In this document: piece by piece, positions 45,352 through 53,323 of the stretch
Position numbering within the stretch: the stretch's first letter is position 1
Layout: the number at the start of each line of letters is the position of its first letter
Assembly (NCBI GenBank): GCA_016702645.1
Contig: JADJDP010000046.1
Coordinates: 9,741-73,740 of the forward strand
Length of the DNA stretch: 64,000 bases
Reading direction: 5' to 3'
Origin: Flavobacteriales bacterium
GTDB taxonomy: Bacteria; Bacteroidota; Bacteroidia; Flavobacteriales_F; PHOS-HE28
Program-made: the position numbers and the translations under genes
Notes under the pieces: model-generated
Told to the model about the DNA's origin: nothing
Seen by the model: only the letters and a program-made list of their open reading frames with translations
The model's database searches: none

Positions 45352-46218
45352 TCAGAGGAGGTAGAAGAAGGTGAACACGAACACCCAGACCAGATCCACG
45401 AAGTGCCAGTAGAGGCCGACCTTCTCGACCATTTCATAGTGCCCACGGCGGTGCATGACACCTTGCAGGACCATGATCAGCACGATCAGGTTGATGACCA
45501 CCCCGCTGAACACATGGAAGCCGTGGAAGCCGGTGATGAAGAAGAAGAAGTTGGCGTACTGGGGCGGGCCGTACTCGTTCCGCGTCATGTTCGCGCCATC
45601 CACGTAGGTCACACGCTCTTTCCAGATCTTCAGCGAAGCGTCGTGGTCCAGTGGTTGCGCACCTTCGGCGGGGATCAGGTAGTGGCGCTCATCGGCCAGT
45701 TCCAGATGGAAACCGGGCGCGCTGGCCGGGTCGTGTGTATCGTGCGTGTCGTTGTGTACCCAGTACTTCTCACCGGTGGTAGTGGTCATGTACCCACCGC
45801 CGCCGTGGATGAAGTGGCTCCACTCCCACGCCTGGCTGCCCACGAAGAAAGCACCGCCGAGCACCGTCAGGAACAACCATTTCACGACACCGCCCTTGTC
45901 CATGCGGTGACCGGCCTCCACCGCCAGCACCATGGTCACCGAACTGAAGATGAGGATGGCCGTCATCAAGGCCACGTAGATCAAGGGGTAACTGCCATGC
46001 AGGAAAGGCAATGCGCGGAACACCTCCTCGCCGATGGGCCAAACCTCGGTGGTACTGTGGCGAACGAAGCCGTAAGCCGTCAGCAGGCCGCTGAAGGTGA
46101 GGGCGTCGGACACCAGAAAGAACCACATCATCATCTTCCCGTAGCTGATGCTGAACGGGGAGCGGCCGCCGCCCCAGAGGACGTCGTTGCTCAAGGCCTT
46201 TGTAGCGTCTCCTGCCAT
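45352..46218 (-). CDS. Cytochrome c oxidase subunit III (heme-copper oxidase)
   Basis: 288 residues. Seven-helix subunit III fold with KMMMWFFLVSDALTFSGLL (the conserved helix with E/D), AALMTAILIFSSVTMVLAVEAGHR, GSQAWEWSHFIHGG (the W-x-x-x family region), FFITGFHGFHVFSGVVINL, and HYEMVEKVGLYWHFVDLVWVFVFTFFYLL at the C-terminus. A long insertion of about 70 residues lies between helices, rich in H/D (HNDTHDTHDP). It is paired with a second subunit III-type protein directly upstream; the catalytic subunits I and II are not in this window. Confidence 0.93.
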   Translation of the reverse strand: MAGDATKALSNDVLWGGGRSPFSISYGKMMMWFFLVSDALTFSGLLTAYGFVRHSTTEVWPIGEEVFRALPFLHGSYPLIYVALMTAILIFSSVTMVLAVEAGHRMDKGGVVKWLFLTVLGGAFFVGSQAWEWSHFIHGGGGYMTTTTGEKYWVHNDTHDTHDPASAPGFHLELADERHYLIPAEGAQPLDHDASLKIWKERVTYVDGANMTRNEYGPPQYANFFFFITGFHGFHVFSGVVINLIVLIMVLQGVMHRRGHYEMVEKVGLYWHFVDLVWVFVFTFFYLL

Positions 46219-46240
46219 GGTCGTTTTTCCGGCGGCAATG

Positions 46241-46963
46241 TTAGTGAACAAAGAGGAGGAACAAAAGCAGGTATATCCAAAGCCCTCCGAGGAAATGCCA
46301 GTAAGTGGCCCCGGCCCACAAACCCACATTATCACCAGCGGTATAAAAGCCACGTGCCGCCTTCACCATCATGACCAACACCGCCAGCAACCCGAAGAAC
46401 AGGTGTCCCAGATGCAGCAGGGTGAGCGCGTACAGGTAGGGTCCGGTGCGGTCCCGTTGTTCCTCTATCTCGGCATTGAGCGGGCGCTCCAAGGCACTGT
46501 CATCGGGCTTGTACCATTGGCCATCAGCCAGGACCAGTTCAGCGCCGTCCTTCGTGATGCTGTAATCCACACCGTACACACCACCTAGCTGGTGCAACTT
46601 GTTCGGGCTGAAGGTGATGCCCCGGTCCACGAGATCGCCCCAACCTTGGAACTGCGAAACCGTGAAGGCGATCCCCAAGGCGAAGGTGGCCAACAAGAAC
46701 GGTAGCACTTGCTTACCCCTGCCCTTTCGCACGGACATCAACGAGAGGTGCAGGGTCAGACTTCCTGCCAGCACGAACGCCGTGCTCCACAAGAAGGCCC
46801 CAGGCATTTTGATGCGCGTCCAATAACCGCCGCTCATGCTCACCACGTATGCGCTGGTGAGCCCTGCGAAGAACATGACGATGGCGAAGATCATCAACCA
46901 CGTCATCATGCGCCGTGCGCGCACGGCACCTTTACGTTCTTCTTCGGCGGTGTAATTCTCCAT
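46241..46963 (-). CDS. Second cytochrome c oxidase subunit III-like protein
   Basis: 240 residues with five to seven helices, starting MENYTAEEERKGAVRARRMMTWLMIF. Subunit III features: MFFAGLTSAYVVSMSGGYWTRIKMP, FLWSTAFVLAGSLTLHLSLMSVRKG, GPYLYALTLLHLGHLFFGLLAVLVMMVKAARG, and the C-terminal WAGATYWHFLGGLWIYLLLFLLF. Paired subunit III-like genes are typical of the caa3-type oxidase clusters in Bacteroidota. Separated from ctaB by 1 bp. Confidence 0.9.
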   Translation of the reverse strand: MENYTAEEERKGAVRARRMMTWLMIFAIVMFFAGLTSAYVVSMSGGYWTRIKMPGAFLWSTAFVLAGSLTLHLSLMSVRKGRGKQVLPFLLATFALGIAFTVSQFQGWGDLVDRGITFSPNKLHQLGGVYGVDYSITKDGAELVLADGQWYKPDDSALERPLNAEIEEQRDRTGPYLYALTLLHLGHLFFGLLAVLVMMVKAARGFYTAGDNVGLWAGATYWHFLGGLWIYLLLFLLFVH

Positions 46964-46964
46964 G

Positions 46965-47864
46965 CTAGAATGAGCGGTCCAATACGTAGGCCAGTTGCAC
47001 TAACGGCAGGTATAGGAAGCTGGCGAACATGAGGCTGCGTGCATCCTTGCGGTCGCGCGAGCGGAACAACTTGATAGCTGGGACCACCATGACCAAGCCG
47101 AATACCACGGCCGCGATCATCGCATAGATACCTGTGAATCCGAACACCCAAGGCAGCATTCCGACAGGGATAACGAACAAGGTGTACAAAAGGATCAGAA
47201 AGGCACTACGACCATCGGCTCCGCCGGAAGAGGGCAGCAAGCGGAAGCCGCCACGCTCGTAGTCCTTGTCCAACACCCAAGCGATGGCCCAGAAGTGCGG
47301 GAACTGCCACATGAACTGCATGGCGAAGAGCAAACCAGCGCCCAGGTCGAAACGCCCGGTTGCCGCCACATACCCGAGCATGGGTGGGAACGCACCGGGA
47401 AAAGCCCCCACGAACACCGCCCAAGGCGACCGCTTCTTCAACGGCGTGTAAAGCGCCACGTACATGAAGAGCGAAATGAAGCCAAGAATGCCGGTGAGCG
47501 GACCGAAGGCGGTCCACAGGATGAAGGTGCCAAGCCCCCCGGCCACCAAGGCTGCGATCAGCGCTTCGGACTGGTTGAGCGAACCGCGCACCAATGGGCG
47601 TTCGGCCGTACGTTCCATCAGCGCATCCTCCCGCACTTCCAGCACCTGGTTCAGCGCGTTGGAAGCTCCGGTAAGCAGTGTTCCTCCCAGCACGAGCAGC
47701 AACATGGCCACGGTATCGAAACCACCGGCAGGTACGCCCATGAGGTAGCCGAGCACCGCGCTCACCACCACCAAGGAAGCCAGCCTCAACTTGAAGAGCA
47801 CCGCCACCTCCCGCAGTTTGGCTGCGACCGATCGGCTGGGGGCGTATGCCTGCGGTCTGTTCAA
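46965..47864 (-). CDS. ctaB: Protoheme IX farnesyltransferase (heme O synthase)
   Basis: 299 residues, nine helices, UbiA superfamily. It farnesylates heme B to heme O for the oxidase. First allylic-diphosphate motif region NALNQVLEVREDALMERTAERPL (about 90-112) and the second YTPLKKRSPWAVFVGAFPGAFPPMLGY (about 150-176) are visible, plus WQFPHFWAIAWVLDKDYERGGFRLLP, which is diagnostic for CtaB/CyoE. It opens the seven-gene oxidase biogenesis operon. A TACTTTTG box lies only 7 bp before the ATG, so the mRNA may be nearly leaderless. Confidence 0.95.
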   Translation of the reverse strand: MNRPQAYAPSRSVAAKLREVAVLFKLRLASLVVVSAVLGYLMGVPAGGFDTVAMLLLVLGGTLLTGASNALNQVLEVREDALMERTAERPLVRGSLNQSEALIAALVAGGLGTFILWTAFGPLTGILGFISLFMYVALYTPLKKRSPWAVFVGAFPGAFPPMLGYVAATGRFDLGAGLLFAMQFMWQFPHFWAIAWVLDKDYERGGFRLLPSSGGADGRSAFLILLYTLFVIPVGMLPWVFGFTGIYAMIAAVVFGLVMVVPAIKLFRSRDRKDARSLMFASFLYLPLVQLAYVLDRSF

Positions 47865-47871
47865 GGCGGGC

Positions 47872-47879
47872 CAAAAGTA
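47872..47879 (-). promoter_or_regulatory. -7 box (TACTTTTG) for the oxidase biogenesis operon
   Basis: Exact TAnnTTTG on the minus strand; its last base is 7 bp from the ctaB start codon, implying a leader of 0-3 nt. Confidence 0.55.
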
Positions 47880-47900
47880 TCCATCGGCCCGGTACGGGGA

Positions 47901-49499
47901 TCAGTCCAACACGTACCGCACCTCCTGCTCCGGGTGCCGCTCACGGAAGTAGCAAACCAAGCCCAGTCGGAAAACGTTCGCCATCGCGACATCGCCGCTA
48001 TCCGGCGTGCGCATTCTCAGCATGTAGGAGGCCTCGATACGGGTTCCCGTGCTTGGATCAACCAAAAAGCCCGAACGCATCTCCACATGGAGCAGCGTAC
48101 CACCTTTGGGAGAGCCCACGTGGTAGCCGTAGTTCTGTGGATCTCCGTCCGCATCGATAAAGCGGTCGCTCTCGGGGCGGAAGATGTTGTTGCCGTTGCT
48201 GTAGGTGCTATCCCTTCCCAGCCAGGCCATGCTCGCACGTAGGCTGTGGCGCCAGCGAGCATCCACCAATTCACCGTACAGCAACAATTCCTGGAAATTG
48301 GAGCCGTAGGGATGCGCAAGCGGTTGCCCCAAATGGCTGTAGTTCTGCCGGGTATCCGAGTGCGTGTACATGAAGGGCCGCACGTAGTTCCATTCCGCCC
48401 GCAGCATGAGCCCGGTCACCTTGAACGCGTTGCGCGAGACCACCCCGATCTGCAGCGCCTGCTTATTGGCGTACCATCCGTTCCCGGCACGCACTTCCCG
48501 CATCAGGAATTCATCGAGCAGCACTTGCGAATAGATCAAGCTCTGTTTGCCCACCTTCACGTTCAACCCACCACCCAGCAGCGCGTTGTCCGGCGAACCG
48601 ACAGCGAACTCCACCGGCCGGTAGAAGATCACCGGGTTCAGGTAGTTGACGTCGAAGCCACGTGGATAAAGGCTGTCCCCCTGGCTCCATACGATGGATT
48701 CGAACAGCGCCACGTTCAGCCGCTTGCCCGCGTTCCACGAGAGGTAGTGCATGCTCGTGTACTTGCGGTTGAAGTCCGCGACATCGCCATCGGCACCGCG
48801 GATGTCGTTCATCATACTGAACAGGTTCACGTACTTGATCTTCCACACGGTGGTGGTCACTTTCAGGTACGGGTAACTGTACGCCTCATCGCTCAGGAAC
48901 ATCGATCGGTATCCTTCCCCGAATGAGTTCTTACCGCGACCGACCGTGAGGTTGAAGGCCTTGCCGGGATCCCAGCTCAGGTAGCCGTTCCAATCGTAGT
49001 GGGTGTAGGCGGGTGCTTCACCGAAACCATACCCTTCACCCGGCGTTACCTGCGTGGCGCGAACGAGCGTGTCCAAGTAGGTGGGGAAGCGTTCGCTCCA
49101 GGCTTGGGCGTCAACGTGGAAGCTGAGCTTGTCCAGGAGGTCCTTCTCCAACCAAAAACCCGCACCCGCACGGTGACCAACGCCGCTCTTCGCACTGTCG
49201 ATGTCATAGAGTACCTGTGCATCCAGTAGCGGTCCCCAGCGGAAGGAGCGCCCGTTGCGCACACCGGCCCATCGGTCCAGTGCGGGAAGAAGTGAAAAGG
49301 TGTTCGCTGAGTCGTTCACCTCCAGCGCACGTACATCGCTCAAGCGATATGGGCGAACCGCTGTATGCGCATTGGAGCCCACACGCTGCATCGCGCCGGC
49401 GAACGGTCGCTCCACTTCACGGCTCAGCGGCAGCCAGGTGCTCTGTCCATGCAACAAGAACGCCATCGCAACGGCGACGGCGACGGCGAGCCCTCTCAT
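47901..49499 (-). CDS. RemB/Wzi-like outer membrane protein (surface polysaccharide or gliding)
   Basis: 532 residues with a signal peptide (AVAVAVAMAFLLHGQ) and a long beta-barrel-like body (AFNLTVGRGKNSFGEGYRSMFLSDEAYSYPYLKVTTTVWKIKYVNLF, RAEWNYVRPFMYTHSDTRQNYSHLGQPLAHPYG). The G-H/N-x-x-G-x-G-Y-R-S-x-x-L-S-D and PFMY...GQPLAHPxGxxFxE marks recur in the paralogue at 50628-52208 and resemble the capsule-assembly Wzi/RemB family of Bacteroidota. RemB affects gliding on some surfaces in Flavobacterium; the role here is inferred. The start overlaps the WecA-like stop (ATGA at 49496-49499). Confidence 0.65.
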   Translation of the reverse strand: MRGLAVAVAVAMAFLLHGQSTWLPLSREVERPFAGAMQRVGSNAHTAVRPYRLSDVRALEVNDSANTFSLLPALDRWAGVRNGRSFRWGPLLDAQVLYDIDSAKSGVGHRAGAGFWLEKDLLDKLSFHVDAQAWSERFPTYLDTLVRATQVTPGEGYGFGEAPAYTHYDWNGYLSWDPGKAFNLTVGRGKNSFGEGYRSMFLSDEAYSYPYLKVTTTVWKIKYVNLFSMMNDIRGADGDVADFNRKYTSMHYLSWNAGKRLNVALFESIVWSQGDSLYPRGFDVNYLNPVIFYRPVEFAVGSPDNALLGGGLNVKVGKQSLIYSQVLLDEFLMREVRAGNGWYANKQALQIGVVSRNAFKVTGLMLRAEWNYVRPFMYTHSDTRQNYSHLGQPLAHPYGSNFQELLLYGELVDARWRHSLRASMAWLGRDSTYSNGNNIFRPESDRFIDADGDPQNYGYHVGSPKGGTLLHVEMRSGFLVDPSTGTRIEASYMLRMRTPDSGDVAMANVFRLGLVCYFRERHPEQEVRYVLD

Positions 49500-50617
49500 G
49501 CGCTTCGCCGCTTGGGCCAAACAAAGGGCAACATCGCAATGGCGAAGGCCGTGGTACCGAGCACCATCAACCCGATGTTGGGGTGCCATTTGCGCGTAAC
49601 GAGACTGAGCGCGATGATCACGAGCACGTACAGGTAGATGAGCGCCGTGGCACCACGATGTCCAAGACCGAGTTCGAGCAGCCGGTGGTGGATGTGGTTC
49701 CTATCCGCCGTGAACGGCGAAGTGCCGCGAGCCATACGCACCACGAAGACACGCAGCGTATCAACCAACGGATAGGCGAGCACGGCCATGACGAAAATGG
49801 GGCGCGACAAATTCTCGAGCTGCACCGGCAGATGGCGCTTGTCGTGGTCCACCACTTCGATGGCGAGAACCGCGAGGATGGCGCCCACGATGAGCGAACC
49901 GCTGTCGCCCATGAACACTCGGGCAGGATGATAATTGAACACAAGGAAGCCGAGCAAGGCTCCAGCGAGGACGAAGGCCAGCAGGGTGATCCCCATGTCC
50001 AATCCGCACAAGTAGAGCCAGGTGCCGAACGCGAGGGCCGCGATCAAGCCCACCCCGCCCGCGAGGCCGTCCACACCATCGATCAAATTGAACGCATTGA
50101 CGAGGACCACGTACACGAAGAAGGTGAAGAGCACGCTCACGGAATAAGGCAGGTAATAGACCCAGAAGATCCCGTGCAGGCTATGGATGCGGATATCGGC
50201 AAGCAGCACAAGGATGCTACCCACCACGAAATGGCCCACCAGCTTCTTAACCGGCGAAAAACCAACGATGTCGTCCTTCACGCCGATGAAGAACAGCAGG
50301 ACCATGGCCGCCAGCACGTACTTGAAGTCGGCAGTGGCGCGGCTGAACGCATTGAACATCCCACGCACCTGGTCGATGTCCTTGAACTGGGCCGACCATT
50401 CGGTGGGGAAATACAATGCATAGCTGAAGATGATGGCCGCGAAAATGATGATGCCCCCAATTGTGGGCACACTGCGCTGGTGCAGTTTCCGGGCTTCCGA
50501 TGGCTCGTCCACCAGATGCTTCATCCGCGCCACCTTGATCAACGATGGCATAGTGAAGACCACCACGGCAAAAGCCGTCAGGAAACCGAAGAGGATGGTA
50601 TTGAAATGCTCCTTCAC
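49496..50617 (-). CDS. WecA/MraY-type undecaprenyl-phosphate sugar-1-phosphate transferase
   Basis: 373 residues, ten or more helices. Polyprenyl-phosphate N-acetylhexosamine-1-phosphate transferase motifs: SEARKLHQRSVPTIGGIIIF (about 42-61), FFIGVKDDIVGFSPVKKL (DDxxx), NAFNLIDGVDGLAGGVG, VFMGDSGSLIVGAIL, and the C-terminal RNHIHHRLLELG. It starts a lipid-linked glycan, probably O-antigen-like or capsular. The location between two RemB/Wzi-like genes and next to GDP-fucose genes supports a surface-polysaccharide role. WecA versus other members cannot be told apart from sequence alone. Confidence 0.9.
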   Translation of the reverse strand: MKEHFNTILFGFLTAFAVVVFTMPSLIKVARMKHLVDEPSEARKLHQRSVPTIGGIIIFAAIIFSYALYFPTEWSAQFKDIDQVRGMFNAFSRATADFKYVLAAMVLLFFIGVKDDIVGFSPVKKLVGHFVVGSILVLLADIRIHSLHGIFWVYYLPYSVSVLFTFFVYVVLVNAFNLIDGVDGLAGGVGLIAALAFGTWLYLCGLDMGITLLAFVLAGALLGFLVFNYHPARVFMGDSGSLIVGAILAVLAIEVVDHDKRHLPVQLENLSRPIFVMAVLAYPLVDTLRVFVVRMARGTSPFTADRNHIHHRLLELGLGHRGATALIYLYVLVIIALSLVTRKWHPNIGLMVLGTTAFAIAMLPFVWPKRRSA

Positions 50618-50627
50618 GCGGGTGCGA

Positions 50628-52208
50628 TCAAATATCGTAATAGCGGTTGAAGAGGCTCGTGCGCAGGGCCACGTAGATGTAGGTGCTCTGGAGATTGTCC
50701 ACGTTCCGGGGAAGGTCCCTGCGCGAGCACCCGATCACGAAGCGCAGGTTGGTGTTCGGATTGATGAGGTAGGATGCGTTCACGTCCAGGTTGAAGAGGT
50801 CGAAGGCGACAGGTCCTTCGGGTGAAGGGACCTCCACATCCGGTTCGTTCAAGCTCGTGCCGTCGTTGTACACCGGGTCGAGCCCGCGTTGGAAGTTGGC
50901 AACGTTCACCTTGCCTTGGAGCCAATAGCGCCCGAAACCGACGTCAACGATACCCACCACTTCGTTGAACGCGGTGCCCAGCGGATGGGCCATCGCCTGT
51001 CCGGCATGCATGTATGCCTGTCGCGCGGGCGAACCCATGTACATGAAGGGAGTGGCCGTGTTGTATTCCAGCTGCACGTTCAGGTCCTTGCGCACCAGAT
51101 CGAAAACACGCACCCCTGCCTGCCACGCGTAGCGTTCAGGCCCATCGGTAGCGAACTGGCCGTACACATATGCCTTGTTCGTGGCCTTCACCCGCAGATC
51201 TAGACCCACGAGGTTCTTATCGGCTTTGCCGAACCCGTTCACCAACGTGTTCACACCGATCACCGGGTTCAGTTCGAGCGGGTCGAAGGGCTTCACACCG
51301 TCCTCATCGATCGTCTCGAACATGGTGCTTTCGAACAAACCGATCTGCGCTCGACCCAGGTCCACGGAAAGGTGATTGGATCGCCCGCGCATCCAGTAGT
51401 ACAATACTTCGCTGCTCTCTCCGGTGGGCAGTCGATCGTACTTGGTTACCCCGTGCATGAGCTTGTTGTGCCAGGTGGTGTATTGCCATCGCTTGTTCGT
51501 GGGCAACACGCTGAATTGCAGGTACGGCGTGTTGAGGGCATTGTCGCTCAACAGGATGCTACGATAGCCATGTCCGACGAAGTGTTTGCCATGTCCGAAC
51601 TGGATGTTGAGCCACGCGGTAGGCGAGTACGACAGGTTCGCCTGTGACCACCCGAAATCAAGCTTGCGCCCGGAGCGGAACTTCACACGGCCTTGCCCCG
51701 GCAGAACTCCGTTCTCCAGCGCACCAAGGAACAAGTACTGCTGCACCACGGCCAGGTTCTCATGGAACATGGTCTGGAAGGAGATCTTCTTGGTGATGTT
51801 CCCGGCGATCCAGAAACCACGCGTGTTCACCACGTACTGGTTCGTGTCCGAATAGGCGGTCCGATCGCCCGGATCGTAGCCGTATTCCACGTGGATGAGC
51901 GGATCCACCGTGAGGTGGAATTCGCCTTCATCAACGATGAACAAATGCTCCTTGAAGATCTTCTCCGTGACCCAGTAGTAGTAGCGCGAGCTATCCACGC
52001 GGTGGCCCATCACGTTGGTGAGGTCGGCACGGCTTTCTATCAATGGCTTCAAGCCACTGTGGATGCGCGCGTCCAACTTCGCAGCGTTGCGCTCCACATC
52101 CATGTAGATGTCGCGCTGAAGGGGCACATCGTTCTGTTGCGCGAACCCAGGTGAGTGGGTGGCGAGCACAATGAGCGGGAGGAACGTGGGGCGAAATCGC
52201 AGGTACAT
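50628..52208 (-). CDS. RemB/Wzi-like outer membrane protein, second paralogue
   Basis: 526 residues with a signal peptide (MYLRFRPTFLPLIVLATHSPGFAQ). Barrel segments include WLNIQFGHGKHFVGHGYRSILLSDNALNTPYLQFSVLP, TPFMYMGSPARQAYMHAGQAMAHPLGTAFNEVVG, and a C-terminal YIYVALRTSLFNRYYDI. Conserved features shared with the 47901-49499 protein show a duplication. The start at 52208 is picked by the signal peptide. A TACCTTCG box lies about 12 bp upstream. Gene order RemB-like, WecA-like, RemB-like suggests export or surface assembly of the glycan initiated by the transferase. Confidence 0.65.
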   Translation of the reverse strand: MYLRFRPTFLPLIVLATHSPGFAQQNDVPLQRDIYMDVERNAAKLDARIHSGLKPLIESRADLTNVMGHRVDSSRYYYWVTEKIFKEHLFIVDEGEFHLTVDPLIHVEYGYDPGDRTAYSDTNQYVVNTRGFWIAGNITKKISFQTMFHENLAVVQQYLFLGALENGVLPGQGRVKFRSGRKLDFGWSQANLSYSPTAWLNIQFGHGKHFVGHGYRSILLSDNALNTPYLQFSVLPTNKRWQYTTWHNKLMHGVTKYDRLPTGESSEVLYYWMRGRSNHLSVDLGRAQIGLFESTMFETIDEDGVKPFDPLELNPVIGVNTLVNGFGKADKNLVGLDLRVKATNKAYVYGQFATDGPERYAWQAGVRVFDLVRKDLNVQLEYNTATPFMYMGSPARQAYMHAGQAMAHPLGTAFNEVVGIVDVGFGRYWLQGKVNVANFQRGLDPVYNDGTSLNEPDVEVPSPEGPVAFDLFNLDVNASYLINPNTNLRFVIGCSRRDLPRNVDNLQSTYIYVALRTSLFNRYYDI

Positions 52209-52219
52209 GGAACGACGGC

Positions 52220-52227
52220 CGAAGGTA
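52220..52227 (-). promoter_or_regulatory. -7 box variant (TACCTTCG) before the RemB/WecA unit
   Basis: TACCTTCG on the minus strand, one base off TAnnTTTG, 11 bp before the RemB-like ATG and just after the terminator hairpin of the upstream unit. Confidence 0.35.
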
Positions 52228-52251
52228 GCAGCCCTCGTGGACCTGAAAGGC

Positions 52252-52278
52252 GAACGCCCGGCCAAGGACCGGGCGTTC
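52252..52278 (-). terminator. Terminator hairpin after fcl
   Basis: GAACGCCCGG (52252-52261) pairs perfectly with CCGGGCGTTC (52269-52278) around a 7-nt loop, 18 bp after the fcl stop. There is no long T tract, only CTTTC. It divides the fucose genes from the RemB/WecA unit. Confidence 0.65.
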
Positions 52279-52296
52279 AAGAAGGTGTGCCTCCGA

Positions 52297-53235
52297 TCAG
52301 GCCTTCGCCATTTCGCTCTTCGCGAACTCGGCGTACACTGCGGTGATGCCTTCGCGCAATCCGATGCGGTGCTTCCAGCCGAGGTTGTGCAAACGCGATA
52401 CGTCCATGAGCTTGCGGGGTGTGCCGTCGGGCTTCTCCGTGTTCCACTTCAGTTCGCCGGTGTAACCCACGATGTCCTTGATCATCTCCGCGAGCTCCTT
52501 GATAGTGAGGTCCACGCCGGTGCCGATGTTCACGAACATCTCCTCGTCGTAGTTCTGCAGCAGGAAGAAACATGCGTCCGCGAGATCGTCCACGTGCAGG
52601 AACTCACGCATGGGCGACCCAGTTCCCCAAACCTCCACGCTGGGCGCGTTGGTCACCTTGGCTGTGTGGAACTTGCGGATGAGCGCAGGCAACACGTGGC
52701 TGTTGTTGAGGTCGTAGTTGTCGTTGGGGCCATACAGGTTCGTGGGCATGGCACTGATGAAGTTGCTGCCGTACTGGCGACGGTAGCTCTCGGCCAGTTT
52801 GATGCCTGCGATCTTGGCGATGGCATAGGGCTCGTTGGTCTGTTCGAGGAAACCACTGAGCAACGACTCCTCCTTCAACGGCTGCGGCGCAAGCTTCGGG
52901 TAGATGCAGGACGAACCCAGGAAGAGCAACTTCTTCGTTCCGCTCTCGTGCGCGGAATGGATCACGTTGCTCTCGATCATCAGGTTCTCGTACAGGAACT
53001 GCGCGCGGTACACGTTGTTGGCGTGTATGCCTCCCACCTTGGCTGCAGCGAGCACCACCACATCGGGCTTCTCGCTTTTGAAGAAGTCGCGCACGGCGCT
53101 CTGCTCTTTCAGATCGACCTCCTTGCTGGTGCGTGTAATGATGTTGTCGTATCCGTCCTTTTGCAGGCGGCGCACGATGGCTGAGCCAACCATGCCGCGG
53201 TGCCCAGCGATATAGATCTTGTCGGTCTTGTTCAT
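52297..53235 (-). CDS. fcl: GDP-L-fucose synthase (epimerase/reductase)
   Basis: 312 residues. Extended SDR with Rossmann motif IYIAGHRGMVGSAIVRRLQ (about 8-26), active-site Ser in LFLGSSCIYPKLAPQP (about 105-120), and the catalytic Tyr-Lys in NEPYAIAKIAGIKLAESYRRQYG (Y about 136). The segment MPTNLYGPNDNYDLNNSHVLPALIRKFH is diagnostic. It converts the keto intermediate made by Gmd to GDP-L-fucose for surface glycans. Follows gmd in the same direction, with two palindromic repeats in the 88-bp gap. Confidence 0.96.
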   Translation of the reverse strand: MNKTDKIYIAGHRGMVGSAIVRRLQKDGYDNIITRTSKEVDLKEQSAVRDFFKSEKPDVVVLAAAKVGGIHANNVYRAQFLYENLMIESNVIHSAHESGTKKLLFLGSSCIYPKLAPQPLKEESLLSGFLEQTNEPYAIAKIAGIKLAESYRRQYGSNFISAMPTNLYGPNDNYDLNNSHVLPALIRKFHTAKVTNAPSVEVWGTGSPMREFLHVDDLADACFFLLQNYDEEMFVNIGTGVDLTIKELAEMIKDIVGYTGELKWNTEKPDGTPRKLMDVSRLHNLGWKHRIGLREGITAVYAEFAKSEMAKA

Positions 53236-53249
53236 GGGATCGATAGCAT

Positions 53250-53278
53250 GGTCGCCCTGAGCCTGCCGAAGGGCGACC
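53250..53278 (+). repeat. Dispersed palindromic repeat, copy B
   Basis: GGTCGCCCT (53250-53258) and AGGGCGACC (53270-53278) form a 9-bp stem around GAGCCTGCCGA. The core GAGCCTGCCGAA matches copies A and C; the stem arms differ, which is usual for REP-like families in which the stem co-varies. Confidence 0.7.
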
Positions 53279-53289
53279 GGTCTGCATGA

Positions 53290-53314
53290 TCGTGGTTGGA
53301 CAGGCTCACCACGA
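53290..53314 (-). repeat. Dispersed palindromic repeat, copy C
   Basis: TCGTGGT (53290-53296) and ACCACGA (53308-53314) form a 7-bp stem; on the minus strand the loop reads GAGCCTGTCCA. It lies 11 bp from copy B in the opposite orientation, a REP-like pair in the gmd-fcl gap. Confidence 0.7.
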
Positions 53315-53323
53315 CATCCGCGA

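Noticed and set aside
52159..53184. 341-codon plus-strand frame opposite fcl
   Set aside because: Antisense shadow; fcl has full active-site motifs.
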